64,000 bases of DNA, taken from positions 1,040,501 to 1,104,500 of the forward strand of contig NW_026515546.1 of the NCBI RefSeq assembly GCF_014898815.1. Direction: 5' to 3'. Under the pieces are notes generated by a model that was not told the origin of the DNA, did not search any database, and saw only the letters and a program-made list of their open reading frames with translations. This DNA is from Panonychus citri. Lineage: Eukaryota; Arthropoda; Arachnida; Trombidiformes; Tetranychidae. Shown here piece by piece: positions 57,110 through 64,000 of this stretch. Every line of letters starts with the position of its first letter. The stretch's first letter is position 1. Position numbers and translations under genes: made by a program.

Positions 57110-58223
57110 ATGATTCATTGTCAATCACCATCAATGAGATTTATTTCATCACCTATTGGACTTTGTTGTTTAATTGTTGTGGTCTTCTGTCAGCTGACCA
57201 TCGGTACTCATCATCATGGTGGTGGTCATTCAAACATTTATCGTGAACAAAATGGTTGGGGAAAATACTCATTTGGATATGATATTCATGATCCATGGGG
57301 TAATAAAAACTTTCGCAAGGAACATGGTGAATTCACCAAAAAGGGAGGCCATGTTGTCGGTTCCTATGGTATTTATGATGCCAAAGGTAGATTACGATTA
57401 GTTAAATACACTGCAGGTAAAAATGGATTCGTGGCAACAATTAAAACCAATGAGCCAGGAACAGGTAATGAAGATTCAGCTGGAGTTTATTTCAATGGCG
57501 GTGACAGTCATAAGGGAAAATGGCTGTTCGATGTTGGAACTCATCATAAGGATCATTGGGGTAAGTTGATTGAATTAACTGTCGATTATTTAACTCAAAT
57601 TGCAAATTGTCAGGATCATATCATGATATTGTAATCGAAGATCAATATTTCAGTTTAATGATAATTTTCAATCTCATGATTTAGGTAAACACCATGATCA
57701 TCACGATCATCACGATCATCATGGTGGTCATCATGGGCACCATAAGATTGGTCATCATGGTAAATATATCGCTGCTGCTTCAGAGTTGAAAGGATCATCT
57801 GGCTCACCAGCTCGTCATCAACGACGATTTGATGATAAAGGTTTCCCTTTGGATGGTGAACATGGTAATGGTCATCCTAACGGTCCAGTTAATGCTAATG
57901 GTTTTGATCAGAGAGGCTTCAGGTCAGGTGATTTTGGTTCAGGTAAAAATCAACAGAGAGGAAATAATTTCCATGGCAGGGAACGAGAATCAACCGGTGG
58001 TAAACACAATTTCTCAGGTAAAAGTGGCTTCGATCGTGATCCTTTCCAATCAGCTTTCGGTGAAAGTAAATTTGGTGAAAGCAAATTCGGTGATAATAAA
58101 TTCGGTGAAGGTAAATTAGCAATTAATAGTGATCGTGATGGAGATGGTGAATATCGACGATTAGCAAGTAATTATCCTCGAGCTGAAGAAGGTCACAAAT
58201 ATAGTAAATCATCATTAGATTAA
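57110..58223 (+). CDS. Cuticle protein with R&R chitin-binding domain (2 exons)
   Basis: Secreted structural protein of the exoskeleton. Exons 57110-57560 and 57685-58223 join in frame (124-bp intron, GTAAGT and TTTAG) to give 329 aa. A signal peptide (IGLCCLIVVVFCQLTIG) is near the N terminus. The R&R (chitin_bind_4) domain follows at about residues 50-115: YSFGYDIHDPWGNKNF, EHGEFTKKGGHVVGSYGIYD, and LVKYTAGKNGFVATI. Exon 2 encodes a His-rich (HHDHHDHHDHHGGHHG) stretch and a Gly/Ser/Lys-rich tail with a short repeated KFGE/SKFGES motif. His-rich stretches occur in proteins that are cross-linked or bind metal; here that is inference. A second Met (MRF) eight codons on is an alternative start. 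Confidence 0.92.
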
Positions 58224-58965
58224 TCCAATTGTCGTAATCAACTATTTTCATTCAATTATTATCAAAGCAAAAAGTTTCTCAATGAAATTATTGTTTTTTG
58301 ATTTTCATCCTTGTAAATATTAATCCCGTTCATTATTTAAACCTTTCAAATTGCTAATTGTTTTAATCATCTTTCTACCTTTCATTCAATTCATATTTTT
58401 ATAATTCTTTAAATTGTATTAACTGTATTAACCTCAAATCTATTTATTAAGCCAAATAAAATATCTTGAAGTAATTGTAAACAATATAATCTCCAATTTT
58501 CAATATTAAAAAAAAAGAAAGTTATCCAACAGCAAATTGAACTTTATCCAATAGTTTTCACTTTTCGATGAGAAAAAAAAGGTTATTAAGTAAAAAGTGA
58601 ATTAACTGTAACAATTAAATCAAATTATTGGAATTTGATTGATATGGAATTACAATCAATATCAATTGTTAAACGTTGACCAATTTTTTATTATAACTTT
58701 TTGGTTGAACTTTTTTCTACAGAATCTATCTCTCTTCAGATTGTACATGTATGATATTGTTTCTAATGTGTCACAATTAAAGATCAAGTATTAATAACTT
58801 GATTTAAAAATGTTTTCGTCACGATAACGAAGTAACAAGTTACAAGCCCGTCTCATTATCTAGTAGTTTACTGTCTAAATAAAACTCACGATGTTGATAC
58901 GAGATGAAATGTTTTGAAATACAAAATTGAACTAAAACAAGAGTAACAAAAATCGTTATCCTTTC
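58224..58965. other. 3' region of the cuticle gene
   Basis: AT-rich 3' UTR and spacer with several AATAAA-like signals (for example near 58455). No gene seen. Confidence 0.6.
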
Positions 58966-59050
58966 TAAACCAGTTCACATCTGAAATGACCTTTGAACCA
59001 CCGTTTTCTTTGTTAGAGGCCAAGTTTAGACAGTAAAATGGGCCATTTTA
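58966..59050. repeat. Inverted repeat, left arm, flanking copy 3
   Basis: AACCAGTTCACATCTGAAAT through TTTCTTTGTTAGAGGCCAAG to GGCCATTTTA is an imperfect reverse complement of 60582-60667. The two arms bracket the broken family copy 3. Confidence 0.8.
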
Positions 59051-59067
59051 CGAATCTGGTCAAACAT

Positions 59068-60356
59068 CTACTTAAAAGCTAAACAACAATCGTATCCTTG
59101 TACATACACGTATGCTTGTGTAACTTCCTTGAAAGTGTATCTATCGTAAGCGGGTCGACTCAAGAAACAATTGATTAACTCGGTACCGAATTTGATATCA
59201 AAATTCCTCTTAAAATACTTTATGGTTGCCAAGATAAACTGATCGATCTTTGTCTTGTAAGTTTCTTCCATATAATTTTCGATTCTCTCGATATGAGTTT
59301 TGAGAGTTTCTAATGACGATTGATATGTATCGATAATCCATTCATCAGGAAACTGTTGATTCTCATTCATTTTCAATTCATTGAAAATTAACACAATATA
59401 TTTAAGATCAGCATCAGATCCGTAAAATTTAGCAGCACATGAGAGGAAAACTCGTTGAAAATCATTGGCATCATCGAGAAAATGACGAACTGTTGGACTA
59501 TTTCGGAGAAAAGCATTGAAACATAACTTTTCGACTTCTTCTTCGCTTAGAGTATCTATGTCTTTTCGACGCCGAAATCGAGAAATTACTTTGGAACAAA
59601 ATTTCACATCATAATCTACTGATAGATTATCAACTGTTGATTCGACGAAATTTTTTTCCATTGTATCAATCATCTCTTTCCAATCAGCATATAGATTTGG
59701 TATATTTTTATCCATGAAAATATCAATTGAAGATCGATAAGCATCGATGATCCATTCTGATGGATATTCTGGTTCTTTTTCCATCTTAAGACGATTGAAG
59801 GTAGACGAGATATAATCCATATTGTTCACGTAACTTTTAGCAGTGAATGAAAGAAAATCTTCTGAAAAAGATTCGCACCATCGAGAAAATTATTAACAGT
59901 TGGACTTTCTCGAAGAAAATAATCAAAGAAAATCTTTTCAGCCTCTTGTTCGGTTACAAGTCCATATCTATGATAACGAAAGCGACTCAATATTCTGGCA
60001 CAAGTTTTATAATCGATTTTATCATCGAAATATTTATAAGTAAAATGAATAAAAATATTCTCCATTTTTTTGATAATCCATTTCGGATAATGATAACATG
60101 GTAGACGAGAATTACTTGGAATCATACATTGGCCAGTGAGATATTCCAAATGTTTGAAACTTTGTCGTTCTTTAATTGCAGGATAACAAGGCGTTTTTCC
60201 AAGATAGGTGTTGAAGAGGATGAAAACGTTTTGAGCATCACATTTTTCTTTGGTGTTCATCGCTGTGTATGTAGATACTAAATAATCGGGATTGATTTCA
60301 GGAAAATCAGCATAAGCAATTTCACTTATGAATACTATTTGAAAATGATTTTCCAT
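59068..60356 (-). pseudogene. Unrecognised two-repeat protein family, copy 3 (frameshifted)
   Basis: Same family as copies 1 and 2, with the matching start at 60356 (MENHFQIVF). The first ORF runs through the first repeat to FQKIFFHSL and ends at about 59826. The rest continues from 59829 in another frame (MNNMDYISSTF onward) to a stop at 59068. Compared with copy 2 and the fragment at 60.8 kb, one G is missing in the AAAGGAAAA context near 59851. No other lesion is seen; the second repeat (NLSVDYD, NAFLRNSPTV, EWIIDTYQSS) is intact. It is either a young pseudogene or an assembly slip. It lies between two inverted-repeat arms. Confidence 0.8.
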
Positions 60357-60581
60357 GTAGAACCTGTGACTGACCTTAAGACGAATGAACTTTGAAAACC
60401 GTAATTGAAGATGAGGAAAAACAAGTCAAAAGAAGCGCTACCACAATTCTAAATTGAAGAAAATCATTAATGAATTGAACATAAACTCGTAACAAATTGA
60501 ATGGAAAAAAAACAATTTTTTCTTTCTAAACCAGTTCTTATCTACCACAATTACCCTATACGAGACAGTATACTGACCGAA

Positions 60582-60667
60582 ACTAAAATGGCCACAGTTC
60601 TCTGTCTGAAACTGGCCTCAAACAAAGAAAACAGTGGTTCAAAGGTCATCTTAGAGATGAACTGGTT
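60582..60667. repeat. Inverted repeat, right arm, flanking copy 3
   Basis: AAAATGGCC ... CTGGCCTCAAACAAAGAAAA ... AAAGGTCATC ... AACTGGTT, the imperfect reverse complement of 58966-59050. Confidence 0.8.
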
Positions 60668-60747
60668 ATGAAAAGTAACAATTGTTGTTAAACTGGTTTA
60701 AGGTCATTTTGGTCATAAACTGACCCAACCTTCAAAATTAAACAAAC

Positions 60748-60966
60748 GAATGAAAGGAAAATCTTCTGAAAAAGATTCGCACCATCGAGAAAATTATTAA
60801 CAGTTGGACTTTCTCGAAGAAAATAATCAAAGAAAATCTTTTCAGCCTCTTGTTCGTCCATGCAAGTCCATATCTATGATAACGAAAGCGACTCAATATC
60901 CTGGCACAAGTTTTATAATGGATTTTATCATCGAAATATTTATGAGTAAAATTGACAAAAATATTC
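60748..60966 (-). pseudogene. Unrecognised two-repeat protein family, fragment 4
   Basis: Matches only the first repeat of the family (VNFTHKYFDDKIHYKTCARI onward), then shifts frame after RYGL through a small insertion (CCATGCA context near 60858). Neither end of the gene is present. At nucleotide level it is very close to copy 3, so it is a recent partial duplicate. Confidence 0.85.
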
Positions 60967-61003
60967 GGTAAATAAATCGGTTCAATTGATAAATTTCTCG
61001 CCT

Positions 61004-61325
61004 CTTTAATCATTGTCGTTTCTTTTAGTTGATTATTATCGTTAACATCTATTAACTATTAAATGTTCATCACCAGTGAAAATTTGTATCGCTTTTTTAA
61101 TGAGTTAATTTTTTCATGTTGATTGTAGTGTTGATCACAACAAGAAGGTTTTACAATTTAACCTCAATGTTTAAACATTTTTACAATAATTAAGTCGCGA
61201 AAAAAGTTGAGGCCATGGTGAATATCGACGATCATTAAGTGTTTGACCTCAAGCTGAATGTCAAAAGTATAGTAAATTATTAGATTAATCCAATTACCGT
61301 GGTCAACGATTTTCATTCAATTACT
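61004..61325 (+). pseudogene. Cuticle-gene relic 2 (flank plus 3' end)
   Basis: 61004-61213 matches the cuticle upstream region (about 56405-56637). Then, at a sharp junction, 61214-61325 matches the end of the cuticle gene and its 3' UTR (about 58140-58260: GGTGAATATCGACGA, AGATTAATCCAATT). The whole central coding part is missing, so this copy arose by duplication followed by an internal deletion. Confidence 0.85.
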
Positions 61326-61540
61326 ATAATATTAATAATATGAAAACCATGATTAATAAAAATGCGTTTAATTGTTTGGTTTTTCGATTTCGGAATCGGA
61401 TAATCACTTGATCTGATGTCGTTTGAGTAACTGAATAATCACTGACTATTTCGATATTCATTGACTTTTCGAGTTCAGAGAAAATGGTCGAGATTCGTAT
61501 CTTAGATCCTATTTGATAATCCAGTTTATTGTGAATCATC
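61321..61540 (-). pseudogene. ABCA C-terminal relic 2
   Basis: Shares IGSKIRIS, IFSELEKS, IVSDYSVTQTT and DQV..RF with the ABCA relic near 43.8 kb and with the one near 63.6 kb. Only this last segment of the ABCA cytosolic tail is present. Confidence 0.75.
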
Positions 61541-61720
61541 TAACTTTTCAAGGTCAATTCCCGAAGGACACAATCTAAGGTCATTTCAAGGTCACAATGT
61601 TCAGAGCGCGAAAAGCTATGCAGAAGTTTTGGGTTTGCTAGTATTCGATCAAACACAATCTGAGATACACTTTTCTTGCGTCTGAAACAGTAAAACATTG
61701 TTTTCTAAAATCTTTACTCT

Positions 61721-61775
61721 AATTCTGGAAGCGATGCTGATTTTTAATGAGCAACCTGTTGATTGTTTTCTTACT
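61721..61775. repeat. Short direct repeat B1
   Basis: AATTCTGGAAGCGATGCTGA ... GCAACCTGTTGATT recurs at 62608-62655 with a few changes, another trace of local duplication. Confidence 0.7.
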
Positions 61776-62086
61776 CTAGATAAAATTCATTTAATTGAAG
61801 AATTGAGGCACGATTAGGAGAGTATATTATCTTCCTGCGAAAGAAAGGTTTAAATTGTCACCAAAGGACTTTTGTGACACTTCCACTTTCCAGTGACAGA
61901 AAAAGGGAATTACATTCATGAGCTAAAAAAGTTGATCAGAAAGTTGTTGTTTCCAACTCCATGTTTGATTCAGTTCTTAGAAATGATGGAATTATTCTTG
62001 TATCGACTCACTTGTCGTATTGTCATAAATGTAATCGGTTGCACTTGACTTTCGATTGTGAATAATTTGGTCTTTCATCTATTCGG

Positions 62087-62311
62087 TCATTCATTTAATC
62101 GTACTCCCGAATCATCAGTCGGTAGTTTAAGTAATTGCGAAGTGTCATCGCGACCACATAACCATAATTGTATTAATTTCATAACATTTTCATCTGGACC
62201 ATCAACAGCATCACGAAGATCAGGCCAATAATTAGCTAAGTCACTTGAAAGTGAATCAAGTTGGTCTATTTTGCCGAAATCGTTTGCAATGTTAATCATT
62301 TTACTTATCAT
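62087..62311 (-). pseudogene. Possible ABCA-related relic
   Basis: A 74-codon ORF with LWLCGRDDTSQLLKLP. A similar LCGRDGR context occurs antisense near 63890, beside the third ABCA relic. I suspect part of an ABCA protein but cannot prove it. No complete gene. Confidence 0.3.
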
Positions 62312-62607
62312 TTGTAAATCTGGTTCTTTGAACTTACTTAGATTCTAATCAGTCAATCGAGTTCTAAGAATAGTTTCCAATTGGTCAAATTTCGAATGGT
62401 TGATTGATAATCTGAAATATGACGAAAATCTAACTCATTAGAAACTCATTTCTTTTTAAGATAAATTTGAATTGATACACTAACGATAACCACCTTGAGC
62501 CTTGATAAGGTTTCATGGTGATGCTGATAACGGTAATTATTGTTTTACTGATTATTTGAGTATCTTGAAAAGCTCAAGTTGAATTTTCTCATGTGAATAT
62601 TTACCTT

Positions 62608-62655
62608 AATTCTGGAAGCGATTTTTCTGATTTTTATATGCAACCTGTTGATTAC
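62608..62655. repeat. Short direct repeat B2
   Basis: Partner of 61721-61775. Confidence 0.7.
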
Positions 62656-62709
62656 TTGTATCGTTGAATGAACAAACTGTACTTTTTATAAATCCAACAA
62701 TTTCAGCGG

Positions 62710-62985
62710 ATGGCATCGCCTTTCGATCAAAGTGACATTCGAGAACAAAATTATGAAGACCACGAGTTCGTGTTCACACTAGAATGCTCATCAAAAGGAG
62801 AGGCCATATTATCTCAACGATCAAACAAAACTGAATCGTATGCAAGGAATAATATGATTAGATTAGCTCGGAGAAAAAAAACCGAGTCAATTTCTGGAAT
62901 CGTAATCAGATTTTTCTTTTGTCTTTTAAAAGACATAATTTTATTAACAATAAACAAAGTTGTTTCAATCAGATCATCACGTTAA
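62710..62985 (+). CDS. Small ORF of unknown nature
   Basis: 91 codons from an ATG (MASPFDQSDIREQNYEDHEF). The first 60 residues are mixed and charged; the last 30 are hydrophobic and basic. A donor-like site is not obvious at its end. It may be an exon or chance. No family recognised. Confidence 0.2.
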   Translation: MASPFDQSDIREQNYEDHEFVFTLECSSKGEAILSQRSNKTESYARNNMIRLARRKKTESISGIVIRFFFCLLKDIILLTINKVVSIRSSR

Positions 62986-63559
62986 GATTCATCATCTAAA
63001 CAGTTAAAAAGTGAATCAAACAGGTAGTCACAGTAATTATTAATAATAAGCATAAATGAATCAATCGGTTTATTACTCTCCTTGATTATAATCAATCAGA
63101 TTGATTAGCTCGTATGGAAACAACATGATTGTTATTCTCATTTTGATTAGAATAATCTACAAGATTAAATTCCGAGTTTATTATTACCGTTAGAAACGCC
63201 ATCTAATAAGCAAAGGCCGAGATCTTCCAGTGCTAGAAAATCCTAAGTAATGTTGATTTTTGAGAAAGAAAATGAAAGGGATTTTAAAGTCTCTTTCTCT
63301 CTTCTTTCTTTTAATTTTTCTCTCTCATTCTTTCTTTCTTTCTTTTCTCACCTTTTCATTTTCCCTAATTGTTTACTTGAAGTCATTTCTGTTGATTAAA
63401 ATCAACAAGACGCAGAGACGAAATTACATGAAAAGTTTGATGAATGGGCTGATTTAGAATAACAACTTGTAAGATAAAATAACGAAAAGTTTCATTGATT
63501 ATAAAGTAAATTGAAAATATGATTGAGTTTTAAATAAATTAGATTGATTGAGATTTTGA

Positions 63560-63900
63560 TTGTTTCACTTGATCTTTTTGATTTCGAGAAAATCGGATAA
63601 AAACTTGATCTAATGTTGTTTGAGTAACTGAATAATCACTGACTATTTCGAGATTCATTGACTTTTCGAGTTCAGAGAAAATGGATGAGGTTCTAACCTT
63701 AATCTAATGATTGAGATGAACTTCCTTCAATGAAGCTTCACCACCGAAAGCACCACCAATGAACGATTGAGCTGATCCTTTGCATTCCTCCCCTCGACCC
63801 ACTCGAAGAGTTACCATATAACCTTCGCCAAATTTATTCTTTAAATGTTGAGTGCTACCTTAACATCGGAATCATTAGTCGACCATCACGACCACAAAGA
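63560..63900 (-). pseudogene. ABCA C-terminal relic 3
   Basis: Minus-strand translation in broken frames shows HLKNKFGEGYMVTLRVGRG, typical of the segment after the ABCA NBD, then EASLKEVHLN and the IFSELEKS/IVSDYSVTQTT tail. It keeps sequence that relic 1 lacks between the H-loop and the tail, but has its own insertion and stops. Confidence 0.75.
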
Positions 63901-64000
63901 GCTTCATCCCTGTAGATGAAAATCTATCCACGAAAATATCCTCGAAGAGTTTCAAATAACATTCATCAAATAATCCTCGAAGGACACGGTCTAAGGTCAT
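63901..64000. repeat. Short repeat at window end
   Basis: CGAAGGACACGGTCTAAGGTCAT resembles CGAAGGACACAATCTAAGGTCAT at 61561-61584, again next to an ABCA relic. The duplicated block probably continues beyond the window. Confidence 0.6.

Overview
This is a eukaryotic nuclear window. It is strongly AT-rich, its genes carry GT-AG introns, and it is full of (GA)n and (CAT)n simple repeats. Metazoan genes are clear: SLC41, LENG8, acyl-CoA desaturase, FCF1, prefoldin subunit 3, MPC2 and TP53BP1. A chitin-binding R&R-type cuticle protein makes it an arthropod. The short introns and AT content would suit a chelicerate, perhaps an acariform mite, but the species is inference.

Layout. 1-3354 is AT-rich flank with no gene I can support. 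3355-14624 is one complete Ty3/gypsy-class, errantivirus-like LTR element with a 4-bp ATAT target duplication. Its two LTRs differ by a single A. It carries gag, protease, a damaged RT, RNase H, integrase and a broken env. Between env and the 3' LTR lies an unusual block of about 3.8 kb. This block holds an antisense endonuclease/exonuclease/phosphatase ORF, a sense RING plus TRAF-type zinc-finger ORF, a 19-bp minisatellite, and an antisense zinc-finger protein with a long acidic tail. This accessory block is the strongest candidate here for something undescribed.

14625-28197 is a 13.5-kb gene desert with microsatellites and one GC-rich palindrome resembling an RFX X-box. 28198-50381 is a gene-rich host segment: SLC41 (+); LENG8 (-) with a secreted Gln/Pro-rich gene nested on the opposite strand of its last intron; stearoyl-CoA desaturase (+); FCF1 (-); prefoldin 3 (-, one in-frame stop); MPC2 (+); an ABCA relic (-); and TP53BP1 (+, one frame break). 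The spacer between the divergent prefoldin 3 and MPC2 genes is repeated as an inverted copy just upstream of TP53BP1.

50.4-64 kb is a mosaic of duplicated and decaying pieces. It holds two intact copies, one frameshifted copy and one fragment of an unrecognised protein family built from two internal repeats of about 115 residues. It also holds a cubilin-like multi-CUB pseudogene, an intact cuticle gene with a TATA plus initiator promoter, two relics of that cuticle gene and its 5' flank, and scattered ABCA C-terminal relics. Several otherwise intact genes have single-base lesions, so assembly error should be excluded before any is called biologically dead.
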